Both the position numbers and the translations under genes were made by a program. A stretch of 64,000 nt of DNA. Origin: G963677445 sp963677445 (GTDB taxonomy: Bacteria; Bacteroidota; Ignavibacteria; Ignavibacteriales; Melioribacteraceae). The stretch is from assembly GCA_963677445.2 (NCBI GenBank), contig CAXXGF010000073.1, positions 84,083 through 148,082 on the forward strand, read 5' to 3'. This document shows, piece after piece, positions 16,982 to 26,309 of the stretch. Below the pieces are notes generated by a model that was given only the letters and a program-made list of their open reading frames with translations, did no database searches and had not been told where the DNA came from. Position 1 is the stretch's first letter. Every line of letters begins with the position of its first letter.

Positions 16982-19345
16982 TTGAAAGGTCATCCTTTCA
17001 TATGGTTCGTTTTGTTTTTTATCACCGGAATTCTCCTGGCTGACTCCATTGATGCAGATATAGATTTTATCCTTCTGACCGCGATAATTCTTTTGATCCT
17101 TTCAGCGGTTCTTTATTTTATTCATCAAAAACTCTGGCTTTTTCCACTCCTTATTATTTCAATAATTTTAACAGGCGCGCTTCATGTTAAGGTGTCGGAA
17201 AATAATTACCATGATCCGACTAAATTACTGAAGGAAAGAGAACCGGTAAAAATATATGGAATCGTAACTTCCGAAAAAAACGCCACATCTGCCGGCGGTT
17301 ATAAGTTTACCCTGGAAAGCAGGACTATTATCACTGAAGAAGCAACAATATCGTCAACTTCAAAGATCATTTGTTTTATTCCGGGAGATTTTCCTGAGAC
17401 AGGCCAGACAATCAGGCATGGAAATAAATTGCTCTTAAAAGGAAAAGTCTGGTACCCTTACGGTAAAAGAAATCCCGGAGGATTCGATTACAAAGAATAT
17501 CTTAAAAGAAATAATATTTTTGCAGGGCTGAATATTGAGGAGCTCGAACTCAAAAGGATCAATAAAAACTATTGGTATTCTTTTCTCAATTTTATCAGCA
17601 GGATCAGAGATGATATCAGGGAGATAATCGATAAGGGGCACAGTGAAGAGACGGCAGCCATAATAAAAGCTCTTCTTCTCGCTGATAAATCAGATATTAA
17701 TATTTCCCTATTGGAAAGGTATTCTTCAGCAGGCATCGCGCACCTGCTTGTTGTGTCGGGACTGCATACCGGCATGTTGTTTTTAATATTTTTTACACTT
17801 TTCGCGCGAACCGGCATCTATTTCAGAAGCATACTGACTATGACAGGCCTTATATTGTTCATGTTTCTGACATTTGCTCCAATTCCGGTGATGAGGGCAT
17901 CAGTAATGGCATTTGTATTTCTCTTCTCAATTTTGATCAACAGATCAGATAATCCATATAATCTGCTGGCAATCGCGGTATTTATAATCTTATTGGCTGA
18001 ACCGAAAGATATTTATTCCGTCGGATTCCAGCTATCTGTTTTGTCTGTGCTTGGCATAATTATTTCAAACGATATAATTAATAAGAGCCGGTTAAAGAAT
18101 TCCGGCAATCTTTTTGCTAAGTATATACTAAGGCCTGTAATCATAACATTTTCGGCCCAGATAGCGACATTGCCGATCCTGGCGCTTTATTTTTATAAAT
18201 TGCCCTATATGGCATTCCTGATAAACCTTGCTGCTGTACCCTTGACATTTCTATTAATATCTTCAGGTATTTTGTATTTGTTATTCGCGTATATATCGGA
18301 AACCTTTGCCGCGATAATTTCAGCGTCAAATGAAGTTTTTTCATTATTTCTCGACGCTCTCGCTAACTTCAGTTTGAATAACTTTGGATACTTAAGCATT
18401 AGTCAGGTTCAGCCTTACATAGTGATTTTTTATTATTTCCTCCTTTTTCTTTTGGCCTTGCCTGTGGTAAAAAGAAGGCCCTGGTTTGTTATGGGTTCTC
18501 TTTTATTCCTTTCTTTTCTTTTTTTTGGCTGGCAAAATATTGCTTCCGGACGATTGATGCCTGACGGTAGACTGTCAGTTATCTTTCTGGATGTCGGTCA
18601 GGGAGACGCGGCGCTGCTGAAATTCGCGGATGGCAAAACAGCTTTAATTGACGCGGGGAAAAAAGATGATTTCACAGATCACGGGCAAAGGACTATTTAT
18701 CCGGCGTTAAATTCACTGGGAATTGAAAGTATCAATTATGGATTTATCTCTCATTTTGACAATGATCATTGCGGCGGCTTTAACTTTCTTATTAACAAAG
18801 GGATTATTGACACACTTTTTACTCCTTTGCCCAGGGGGGAAAGAGAGGAAAACCTGGCAGAGTTATATAGAAGAAAGGGGGTTATTCTCCGGCATTATGA
18901 TTATCAAAATATTTATACGGATGATGGAAGGATTTTTATTCTTACAGGCAAAGATAAATATGGCAGGTTTCGTTCTGATGATGATAATGACAGAAGCGGT
19001 GTAATCAAAATTTCTTATGGTGAATCTTCCATACTCTTCACAGGGGATATAGGAGCGAAAACAGAATATCAGATGATGGAACAATTTGGCGATTTTCTCG
19101 ATTCCGATCTGCTGAAGGTCAGTCATCATGGCAGTAAATCCGGAACATCCTCTCTTTTTTGTGATGTGGTAAGCCCTGAAACAGCGATAATAAGCTGCGG
19201 GAAAAACAATATATATGGTCATCCCCATGAAAGTGTGGTTGAAATTTTGCGGAAGAAGGGTATAAAAGTGTTAAGAACAGACAAAAATGGCGCTCTGCTT
19301 TTTCAAACGGATGGAAAAAACTTTAGATTAGTAGATTGGAAATAA
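16982..19345 (+). CDS. comEC: ComEC/Rec2 DNA-uptake channel
   Basis: 787 aa from the TTG at 16982, preceded by GGAG with a 10-base spacer. A GTG at 16946 is an alternative that would overlap the previous gene. N-terminal helices and an OB-like DUF4131 region (about 85-190) are followed by the multi-helix competence domain, with HLLVVSGLHTG. A C-terminal metallo-beta-lactamase-like domain carries VGQGDAALL, HFDNDHCGG and SHHGSKSG. ComEC moves single-stranded DNA across the inner membrane. The full three-domain form implies potential natural transformation, though no pilus genes are in the window. Confidence 0.95.
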   Translation: MKGHPFIWFVLFFITGILLADSIDADIDFILLTAIILLILSAVLYFIHQKLWLFPLLIISIILTGALHVKVSENNYHDPTKLLKEREPVKIYGIVTSEKNATSAGGYKFTLESRTIITEEATISSTSKIICFIPGDFPETGQTIRHGNKLLLKGKVWYPYGKRNPGGFDYKEYLKRNNIFAGLNIEELELKRINKNYWYSFLNFISRIRDDIREIIDKGHSEETAAIIKALLLADKSDINISLLERYSSAGIAHLLVVSGLHTGMLFLIFFTLFARTGIYFRSILTMTGLILFMFLTFAPIPVMRASVMAFVFLFSILINRSDNPYNLLAIAVFIILLAEPKDIYSVGFQLSVLSVLGIIISNDIINKSRLKNSGNLFAKYILRPVIITFSAQIATLPILALYFYKLPYMAFLINLAAVPLTFLLISSGILYLLFAYISETFAAIISASNEVFSLFLDALANFSLNNFGYLSISQVQPYIVIFYYFLLFLLALPVVKRRPWFVMGSLLFLSFLFFGWQNIASGRLMPDGRLSVIFLDVGQGDAALLKFADGKTALIDAGKKDDFTDHGQRTIYPALNSLGIESINYGFISHFDNDHCGGFNFLINKGIIDTLFTPLPRGEREENLAELYRRKGVILRHYDYQNIYTDDGRIFILTGKDKYGRFRSDDDNDRSGVIKISYGESSILFTGDIGAKTEYQMMEQFGDFLDSDLLKVSHHGSKSGTSSLFCDVVSPETAIISCGKNNIYGHPHESVVEILRKKGIKVLRTDKNGALLFQTDGKNFRLVDWK

Positions 19346-19356
19346 GATAATTGTTT

Positions 19357-20376
19357 ATGGAAATTTACGAAAACTATTCTCTGAAAGAATTTAACACATT
19401 CGGACTTGACGCAAGAGCGGAATATTTTGCTTTTACCCGCGACAACGATGAAGTACTTGAAGCCGCGGATTTCAGCAGAAAGAAAAATCTGCCACTCTAT
19501 ATAATAGGGGAGGGGAGCAACATTCTTTTTCTTAATGATATTAATGGAGTATTTATTCATCCCTCGGGCAATTCTGTTGAGATCATGGAAGAAAATGAGA
19601 AAGAGGTTACCGTTTCCGCCGAATCGGGTGTTAAATGGGATGACCTGGTGGATTTTACAACATCGAAAGGTTATTGGGGATTGGAGAACCTGTCCGGAAT
19701 TCCCGGTACAGCGGGAGCTGCTCCCGTGCAGAATATCGGGGCTTACGGAACTGAGCTGAAAAATGTATTAAAATATCTTGAAGGCATTGACCTTTCAACC
19801 GGCAGGGAAGTGAAGTTTGAGAATACGGAATGTGATTTTGGTTACAGAGCAAGTATTTTTAAAGAGTCACTGAAAAACAAAATTTTTATCAGTAAAATTA
19901 TTCTCACTTTGAGCGCCGCTCCAAATCCCAATCTTTCATATAGGGGAATTGCGGAAAAAATCAGAAAGAGAGAAAATGGTGAAATCTGCCCCAAGGAGAT
20001 CAGCCGTGTCATCAGGGAAATCAGAAATGAAAAACTCCCCGATATCAGGAAATCGGGTAATGCGGGAAGTTTTTTTAAAAATCCGGTTATTTCCAGTGAG
20101 GATTTTGAAAGGCTGAAATCAGGTTATGGTGATCTTAAGTATTATAATCTTGAGTCAGGGAATATTAAAATACCGGCCGCGTGGCTGCTTGAAAAAACCG
20201 GGTTTAAAGGGAAAATAATAGGCAGGACCGGGTTTTACAAAAATCAGCCTCTTGTTTTGGTTAATTATGGAGGAGCAACCGGAGCGGAGCTGCTGTCCAC
20301 ATCACAAATGGCAATTAAAGCGGTGCGTGAAAAATTTGGATTAGAACTTGAACCTGAAGTAAATATATTAAAATAA
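19357..20376 (+). CDS. murB: UDP-N-acetylenolpyruvoylglucosamine reductase
   Basis: 339 aa from the ATG at 19357 (a TTG at 19351 is a weaker choice). FAD-binding motifs are IGEGSNILFLN, SGIPGTAGAAPVQNIGAYG and YRASIFKES. The catalytic Ser lies in GNAGSFFKNP, and a late Glu in EPEVNIL. The Tyr-loop and length fit the E. coli-like type I enzyme. It makes UDP-N-acetylmuramate for peptidoglycan in the cytoplasm. Confidence 0.96.
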   Translation: MEIYENYSLKEFNTFGLDARAEYFAFTRDNDEVLEAADFSRKKNLPLYIIGEGSNILFLNDINGVFIHPSGNSVEIMEENEKEVTVSAESGVKWDDLVDFTTSKGYWGLENLSGIPGTAGAAPVQNIGAYGTELKNVLKYLEGIDLSTGREVKFENTECDFGYRASIFKESLKNKIFISKIILTLSAAPNPNLSYRGIAEKIRKRENGEICPKEISRVIREIRNEKLPDIRKSGNAGSFFKNPVISSEDFERLKSGYGDLKYYNLESGNIKIPAAWLLEKTGFKGKIIGRTGFYKNQPLVLVNYGGATGAELLSTSQMAIKAVREKFGLELEPEVNILK

Positions 20377-20395
20377 CGAATAACAGGATCATTAC

Positions 20396-21799
20396 ATGTC
20401 AGAAAATAATAACAGTAAAACAGACGGATCGGTCACGACATCGATTCTTAAGGAGCTTACACAGCCCTTTATTGATCTTTTCCATACTCCAAGAGCGCTT
20501 TTCGGAGTAAATGCCTCATACGTGCTGGAAGGACTCACATACTTTGGAGTAGTAGGGCTGCTGGCAATATATTTTAATGAATATGTTGGCCTGAATGATA
20601 TTGAAGCAGGATTAATGGTTGGTTTCCTTACGGCAGGTATAACTGTGAGTCAGCTTTTGCTTGGCGCTACAGTCGACTGGATTGGTGTGAGAAAATCACT
20701 TCTTTTCGCGCTGGGGCTGATGCTAATAGGAAGAATTCTGCTAACCGCTGCGCCCGCGGCTTTAGGAACGACAGGCATGTGGAGTTCAACACATCTTACC
20801 GCGATGCTCGGAATTATCGGGATTGTTCTTGGCTATGGAATTTATCAGCCTGCCGCTTATACCGCGGTGAAAAAATTCACTACAGAAAAAACTGCCGCTA
20901 TGGGCTACGCGATGTTATACGCGCTGATGAATCTCGGAGGTTTTCTGCCCGGTTTAATTTCGCCTCCGGTAAGACGTGGTTATGGAATCGATGGTGTTTT
21001 CTGGGTATATGTTGTTTTAACTATCGCCGGTATGGCTTGTGTCGCCTTGATCATCACCAAAAAAGCTGAAAAAGAAGCTCTGGCTAGAGTAAGAGAAGAG
21101 GATGGCAACGCTTCTGAAGAGGAAGAGGATGAATTCCAGAAAATGTCCTCTAAGGAAAAATTCAGATTTTACGTGAAAAATTTCCCCCTGAGAGATCTCA
21201 GGTTCCTTTTCTTTATTTTTATTCTTATACCGGTTCAGACACTTTTTGCTCATAACTGGCTGACTCTTCCACAGTATACAAGCAGAGCTTTTACTGGGTT
21301 TGTACAGGATAATTTTGAGTTTTTTGTAAATTTCAACCCGATACTCATTTTTATTCTTACTCCTATCGTAACTGCTTTTACATCTAAAAAAGATACCTAT
21401 ATGATGATGATACTGGGAACATTCGTGATGGCTTTCCCGACATTCTTCCTTGTGCTCGGACCAAGTATCTATACTCTTTTCGCTTATCTGCTCGTTATGA
21501 CGTTTGGTGAAGCTATGTGGCAGCCAAGATTCTTACAGTGGGTTGCCGAAATTGCGCCGAAAGGAATGACCGGTATTTATATGGGAATAGGGCAGTTCCC
21601 CTGGTTCCTTACAAAGGTGATTACCAGTTTATATTCAGGATGGTTTTTAACGCAATATATTCCTGCCGACGCTCCTGCCGATTCAATGAATTCAGAGATG
21701 CTCTGGCTGGTTTATGCTTTTATAGCGATATTAAGTCCGATTGGATTACTTCTGGCAAGAGGCTGGATGAAAAAAGGATTTAAGACCAAACATCAATAA
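20396..21799 (+). CDS. MFS transporter, possibly POT/peptide-type
   Basis: 467 aa, about twelve membrane helices. There is a soluble acidic loop between helices 6 and 7 (residues about 225-255, rich in Glu/Lys). Family marks are the DWIGVRKSLL loop after helix 2 and an aromatic-rich helix 1 region (LEGLTYFGVVGLLAIYFNEY) that resembles proton-coupled oligopeptide transporters. The substrate cannot be read from the sequence. A strong terminator follows 4 bases after the stop. Confidence 0.82.
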   Translation: MSENNNSKTDGSVTTSILKELTQPFIDLFHTPRALFGVNASYVLEGLTYFGVVGLLAIYFNEYVGLNDIEAGLMVGFLTAGITVSQLLLGATVDWIGVRKSLLFALGLMLIGRILLTAAPAALGTTGMWSSTHLTAMLGIIGIVLGYGIYQPAAYTAVKKFTTEKTAAMGYAMLYALMNLGGFLPGLISPPVRRGYGIDGVFWVYVVLTIAGMACVALIITKKAEKEALARVREEDGNASEEEEDEFQKMSSKEKFRFYVKNFPLRDLRFLFFIFILIPVQTLFAHNWLTLPQYTSRAFTGFVQDNFEFFVNFNPILIFILTPIVTAFTSKKDTYMMMILGTFVMAFPTFFLVLGPSIYTLFAYLLVMTFGEAMWQPRFLQWVAEIAPKGMTGIYMGIGQFPWFLTKVITSLYSGWFLTQYIPADAPADSMNSEMLWLVYAFIAILSPIGLLLARGWMKKGFKTKHQ

Positions 21800-21803
21800 G
21801 TTC

Positions 21804-21834
21804 AAAAGGCCGGTTAACTAACCGGCCTTTTTTT
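21804..21834 (+). terminator. Rho-independent terminator after the MFS gene
   Basis: GGCCGGTT (21808-21815) pairs with AACCGGCC (21820-21827) around a 4-base loop. Four A before and seven T after extend the stem. A textbook strong terminator, which could also work on the other strand. Confidence 0.93.
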
Positions 21835-21997
21835 ATTCCTTCAAGTCACCTAAAATTTATAATAATGAAATCCCAAATAAAATATCATTTAAAATTGTTA
21901 TAATAATGAGAGAATGTTATTATATTAGCAGAATATTTATTATTTTGTTTTGTAGTACATTTCTTACTGCCCTTAATACTTAGGAAAATAATATATA

Positions 21998-23590
21998 ATG
22001 CATCTGGAAGAAACAGATTTTAGAGGTGGCGCTGATAATATTAAATGGGTAAGGTCATTTATAAGCCTCGGACTGATGAGTATTTCAGTCTTCATGTTCA
22101 ACAGACTTATTGACAAATTACTCATTGAAAACGGAATAACATTTTTCAGCAGCTTTTTTAATAATGAAATAGGGGATTTAACCAATACTCTGGGCGGGCT
22201 TGGTGAAGTAATTTCAGCAGTACTCGGCATTGAGATCACATCAATCGCGATTATCGTTCAGTTGGCCGCCAACAAATATTCACCGAAGATAATGGACCTG
22301 TTCATAAATAATAGATTGAACATGTTTGTTTTTACTTTCTTTGTAATTACCGCGTCCAACACTGTCATGGTAACAAATACTATCACAGCTGATTTTGTTC
22401 CATATTACAGTATCTTCATTACATTTGTCATGATAATATTTGCTTTGCTGATATTCCTGCCTCATTTCATATATGTATTTAATTTTCTAAGACCAACAAA
22501 CTTTCTATTTTATCTTCACAAGGATATTGTTAAGAATTTCGGGAAGCTTTCGCGTCAGCCGTTTGAAAAGCAGGAAGCATTCAGGGAAAAGGTTAAGGCC
22601 GATATTAATTTTCTGGGGGACATGGCTCTTAACTCGATATACCAGGGTGACAGAGCAGTAACACTTTTGTGTATTACCACTATCAGACGTATTACTGTGG
22701 AGTATATCAAGATCAAGCCCTCATTACCTGAAGAATGGTTCAAAAGAACCGGATTTGAAAATCTTGATCCCGACTTTTCAAGTTATTCCCCTTACGTGAT
22801 GGAAAAAGTTGAAGAGAGAAAAATTCTTCTGGAGCGTAAAATATTCCGTTTGTTCGAACTCATCTTTCATAAATCACATCTTTCGCTCCGTGATGTGGCC
22901 GGCGGTGTGCTGATGAATACCGAGCTGATTGCTCTTGAGGCAATAAAAGGGAAAGATGACGGAGTTCTTCAGACTATTTTCCAATATTTCAATACTTATC
23001 TCAGACTGGCTATTACTGACAAATCACCCCGGACAGCCTTTAATACACTCGAACATTACCGGATCGTCGCGGAAAAGCTGTTGGATAACAGCCCTGAGGA
23101 TGTGGAAAAAATTTCGCAGTACTTTAAATATTACGGTCAGGAAGCCAATAAAAACAGGGTGCTTTTTATTTTGGAAACCGCCGCTTACGATCTTTGCCGC
23201 TTAAATGAACTTGCCTATATTAAAAAAGTTAAAAATCTTGAAAATCTTCTTTACCAGTTTTTGAATCTTGATGAACCTCTCGAAGAAGAACTGGCCGATG
23301 AAGACAAATCCAAAGAGCTTTCTCTGATTGGTGTAAGGATCGCCCAGGTAAAACTTGCCGGCTTCTACCTGTTAAATGAAGAATACGGACTGGCGAGAAT
23401 AATATTCCAGGACCTCAAAGTTGAACCAAACCGCAGAATAAAAAAGATAAAAGATATTATATTTAGGACTACCCAGGAAGAATTTTGGGAAATTAATCCA
23501 CGCGGATACAATTTTTACTATGTCTCTCCCGAGAGAAGAAAAGCGCTTGTGAAGTTTTTTTCATGGTTTGAGGAAGGAATCTCCTATTAA
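21998..23590 (+). CDS. Large membrane protein, DUF2254-like
   Basis: 530 aa. Four hydrophobic helices occur in the first 165 residues (about 18-38, 60-85, 108-128 and 136-160). The rest is a mostly helical, charged cytoplasmic domain with no recognised catalytic motif. The segment EITSIAIIVQLAANKYSPKI between helices resembles DUF2254 membrane proteins, whose function is unknown. It stands alone: a terminator lies upstream and a 287-base gap downstream, so it probably has its own promoter in the 200-base upstream gap. Confidence 0.65.
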   Translation: MHLEETDFRGGADNIKWVRSFISLGLMSISVFMFNRLIDKLLIENGITFFSSFFNNEIGDLTNTLGGLGEVISAVLGIEITSIAIIVQLAANKYSPKIMDLFINNRLNMFVFTFFVITASNTVMVTNTITADFVPYYSIFITFVMIIFALLIFLPHFIYVFNFLRPTNFLFYLHKDIVKNFGKLSRQPFEKQEAFREKVKADINFLGDMALNSIYQGDRAVTLLCITTIRRITVEYIKIKPSLPEEWFKRTGFENLDPDFSSYSPYVMEKVEERKILLERKIFRLFELIFHKSHLSLRDVAGGVLMNTELIALEAIKGKDDGVLQTIFQYFNTYLRLAITDKSPRTAFNTLEHYRIVAEKLLDNSPEDVEKISQYFKYYGQEANKNRVLFILETAAYDLCRLNELAYIKKVKNLENLLYQFLNLDEPLEEELADEDKSKELSLIGVRIAQVKLAGFYLLNEEYGLARIIFQDLKVEPNRRIKKIKDIIFRTTQEEFWEINPRGYNFYYVSPERRKALVKFFSWFEEGISY

Positions 23591-23877
23591 AAAATAATAA
23601 TTTTTAGTGATTTTTACAGTTCAGTGTTTTATTTTAGAGAATAATTTGTTAAAATAGACTTTTGAAAAGTGACTCTTGAAACTATTTGATACCGGTGATT
23701 TAGGTTTTGAAAGCGGGATGGCATAACAAATTGATTCCAATTATTTGTGAGCTAAATTATTTTTTATTTGCTATCAATTAAATATCTTACTTATTGCAGA
23801 TTCAAATGGTTTTTTTATCGTGAATTATGAAATTTAGCGAACAATCATTCAATCATTTAATATAATGGAGGTTAGTT
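23591..23877 (+). promoter_or_regulatory. 287-base AT-rich intergenic region upstream of the GldL-like operon
   Basis: The largest gap in the window. It must hold the promoter of the motor-barrel operon. One candidate is TTGATT at 23731-23736 and TAAATT at 23753-23758 with a 16-base spacer, which would leave a leader of about 110 bases. The match is only moderate. A clear GGAGGT precedes the GTG start at 23878. I see no strong hairpin in the gap. Confidence 0.35.
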
Positions 23878-24429
23878 GTGGAAAATAACAAAAGAAGCCG
23901 TCATGAACCAAAAACTTTCATCGGTCGTTTCATGGTTTATACATTTATTCCGCAGTATGCAAACAACGTAATGGGTCTTGTATACATCGGAGCGGCCATT
24001 CTGATTATCATCGTTGGGCTTCGTGGTCTCGGGGCAAGTGTTGCAAATAACCCGATGGTACCGCAGTTCCTCATCGGTGAGAATGGAAGAATCATGATAT
24101 TTTGGGTTATGATAGCTCTTTATCTGGAGTTCTGTCTTCTGTTTATTCTCGCATTCGTTACATTTTTCACCCCGGAAGGTGAAGTGCACGGAAAAGATGA
24201 AAAAGGCTCTGTAGCACATGGCGTTGAGAATATCCAGCTGGAACAGGCTGCCGCAAACGCATCCAAACTGAGAGAGCAGGTAGAAGTTTTAAAACGTCTC
24301 GCAGATGATGAAATGCGTATGATCGAAGGATATCTTGATAAATTCGCCGGAATTTCTGAAAAGATAACAAAGATTCAGATGCAAAACCTTGATTCACTTG
24401 CTCAAATGAAAGAAACGTTGAAAAAATAA
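23878..24429 (+). CDS. GldL-like inner-membrane motor protein
   Basis: 183 aa, GTG start after a strong GGAGGT. Two membrane helices lie at about 36-53 and 73-98, followed by a coiled-coil-prone cytoplasmic tail of about 80 residues. Helix 2 carries an intramembrane Glu in ALYLEFCLLFILAFVTFF and ends with TPEGE. This matches the two-helix layout, the essential helix-2 Glu and the F-rich end of GldL, the stator-like proton channel of the gliding/type IX secretion motor. Overall similarity is low and I assign it by architecture and by the gene that follows. A divergent ExbB/MotA-like role cannot be excluded. It is the first gene of a seven-gene rightward cluster. Confidence 0.65.
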   Translation: MENNKRSRHEPKTFIGRFMVYTFIPQYANNVMGLVYIGAAILIIIVGLRGLGASVANNPMVPQFLIGENGRIMIFWVMIALYLEFCLLFILAFVTFFTPEGEVHGKDEKGSVAHGVENIQLEQAAANASKLREQVEVLKRLADDEMRMIEGYLDKFAGISEKITKIQMQNLDSLAQMKETLKK

Positions 24430-24469
24430 GGTTATTGCATTTTGAAAAATTAAAGAAAGGAAGCGAACG

Positions 24470-25072
24470 ATGAAAAAAAACATGGTATACTTCGTTCTCT
24501 ATATAGTGATTCTGGTTGAATTGCTTATAGTAATTACAGAACGTGATGAGCTTGAGGCCAAAGAGCATGAAATCAGGGACAAGATGATCTCAACTTTGGC
24601 TAAATCATACAAACAGCCGGTTATACTTTCTGTACCTCAGAGAGAATCGGAATTTACAATCGGTTCCAAAGAACCGCATAAGGTGGTTATGACTCCCGCA
24701 GGACTCGTATCTGAGGAGGAGAAAGATCATCTGAATTATTTCATTGATATAAACCCAAAATCAAAGAAAAAACCTTCCGGCTGGCCAGACGGAGGCATAA
24801 ATCTTCACAATATGACAGAACGTTATAAAATCATAAAAAATAACGGTAATGCCATTTTTGTTTCCAATCTTCCAGTAGTTGGTCAATATAAATTTCAGGT
24901 TTATTGTGAACTTGAACGCCAGCTTCCCGGTTATCTAACAGAGGAACTTCTCGAACAGCTAAGAGAGGAAGTTGGAGAACATCAGCTCGTTGCAAGTGAA
25001 AAAGTTGGTTTTCAAATTAACGTCAAACGTAAAGGCGGCGTTAGGACAATGGAAGCTGAAATATCATTCTAA
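24470..25072 (+). CDS. Single-helix periplasmic protein resembling the N-terminal half of GldM
   Basis: 200 aa after a good AAAGGAAG. A short N-terminal helix (residues 4-22, with a Glu inside it: YIVILVELLIVITERDELE) is followed by a helical stretch and a beta-rich periplasmic domain. GldM, the partner of GldL, also has one N-terminal helix and then stacked periplasmic domains, but is about 500 residues long. This protein has only about one domain's worth. With the next gene, which is secreted, it would add up to a GldM-like length. I infer a split or minimal GldM. Homology is not proven by the sequence alone. Confidence 0.55.
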   Translation: MKKNMVYFVLYIVILVELLIVITERDELEAKEHEIRDKMISTLAKSYKQPVILSVPQRESEFTIGSKEPHKVVMTPAGLVSEEEKDHLNYFIDINPKSKKKPSGWPDGGINLHNMTERYKIIKNNGNAIFVSNLPVVGQYKFQVYCELERQLPGYLTEELLEQLREEVGEHQLVASEKVGFQINVKRKGGVRTMEAEISF

Positions 25073-25088
25073 TTTTTTTTCACGGCAA

Positions 25089-25110
25089 GCCTGATAATAA
25101 AATATCAGGC
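25089..25110 (+). terminator. Perfect 8-bp hairpin between the two GldM-like genes
   Basis: GCCTGATA (25089-25096) and TATCAGGC (25103-25110) pair fully around a 6-base loop. Eight T lie just before it (25073-25080) and only four T follow about 10 bases later. It is therefore a weak terminator, an attenuator or an RNA-processing/stability hairpin, rather than a full stop. The next start is 59 bases downstream. Confidence 0.5.
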
Positions 25111-25168
25111 AGGCCTGACTTTTACAAGCAATTTTTTAATATGGACCATTGAAGTGGAGTAATACTTT

Positions 25169-26260
25169 ATGAAAAAATATATTCTACCGTTACTATTGTT
25201 ATTTATCTCGCAATTGGCCGCACAGCCAAAAATTGCAGATACAATACGGGTAGTAACACTCCAGCAATTCAAGGTGCCCGAAAACAGGCAGATAGTTCTG
25301 ACTAATATTCGCAGTATCGATTTTACAGCTGAATTATTGAACGCCAATTTTATTAAGCTGCGCGACTGCGAAAATGTGACACAATTTCCATCTTCCGAAG
25401 AACTTCCAGGTAAAGTTCGTGAATCAGGTGGAAGAGGTGTTATGGTTCAGTATGAAGTAAATGAGTCTATCGACGAAGTTGGAGTTTACTACGTAAAAAT
25501 TGGCATAAACTTCAGGGATGAGCGGAGAAGCAGAAGCGCAACAGCCCACTATATGGTTATTGTTGATTATCCTATTATGTCATCAAATATTGATGTATTC
25601 GACAGATATTATCCTTCGGAAAAAGAAACATTCAGTTTTCAGACAGTTGAGTTTGCCGATCCGATGGGTTACTCATACGAGATAGTCGACGCTGCCGGCA
25701 CCCATATCGACTCAGGCAGAGGAGCACTTGTTTCTCTCGATGAAGTCTTTAAAGATGATAAAAATGTCGGACGTGAGTTTACAGTTATCGGCAAATATCA
25801 TGGCAAGGATTTTAAATACGTTGACGCCGGAGATAAAAACGAAAAGGAATCCAAATGGAACTTCCTTTTAGCGCCTCCAAATCTTGATGAATTTGTTACC
25901 TGGCGAACACAGGAACAGGAAGAGGAAAATAAAGAAGAGCTTTATATTAGCGCTTATAACGCGAATGTAATGCGTTTTCTCTATGTCTACATCGGTCAGT
26001 CCGGTGATGGAAGCCTCGTTGTTATTCCGCCTAAGATTCGCGGGCTTCGTGTTGAATCCGAACCAAGAGAATTTTTAACCGGATCAGGCGCGCGAGCAGT
26101 CACTCAGGGTAACTTTGCCTTTGTATTCCTTGATATAAATAATGACTTCCTGGATCAGATGGAAACTTGCGGTGAAATGCCAATAAGGCTGAAATTCCGG
26201 TTCAACACTCAATATGAAAAGAATATTCAGAAAGAATACACTGCTACTATTATTAAGTAG
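25169..26260 (+). CDS. Sec-exported protein, possibly the C-terminal half of a split GldM
   Basis: 363 aa with a clear signal peptide (MKKYILPLLLLFISQLAAQ). The mature protein is rich in beta-strand-like segments and looks like three or four Ig-like or GldM-like domains. A Lys/Glu-rich stretch lies near residues 250-260 (TQEQEEENKEE). It has no membrane helix and no lipobox, so it would be periplasmic. Following a GldL-like and a short GldM-like gene, and preceding outer-membrane barrel genes, it is a candidate for the shaft or adaptor linking the inner-membrane motor to the outer membrane. I do not recognise a named family, so the function is inferred from context. Confidence 0.5.
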   Translation: MKKYILPLLLLFISQLAAQPKIADTIRVVTLQQFKVPENRQIVLTNIRSIDFTAELLNANFIKLRDCENVTQFPSSEELPGKVRESGGRGVMVQYEVNESIDEVGVYYVKIGINFRDERRSRSATAHYMVIVDYPIMSSNIDVFDRYYPSEKETFSFQTVEFADPMGYSYEIVDAAGTHIDSGRGALVSLDEVFKDDKNVGREFTVIGKYHGKDFKYVDAGDKNEKESKWNFLLAPPNLDEFVTWRTQEQEEENKEELYISAYNANVMRFLYVYIGQSGDGSLVVIPPKIRGLRVESEPREFLTGSGARAVTQGNFAFVFLDINNDFLDQMETCGEMPIRLKFRFNTQYEKNIQKEYTATIIK

Positions 26261-26309
26261 TGTTTAGTATTTAGTTCAGGATTATAAAATTAGTTAGTGC
26301 GAAGTTAAA

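Noticed and set aside
21800..21997. Possible small RNA or gene in the gap before the DUF2254-like gene
   Set aside because: Only a terminator and AT-rich sequence; no open frame, hairpin or conserved pattern beyond that.
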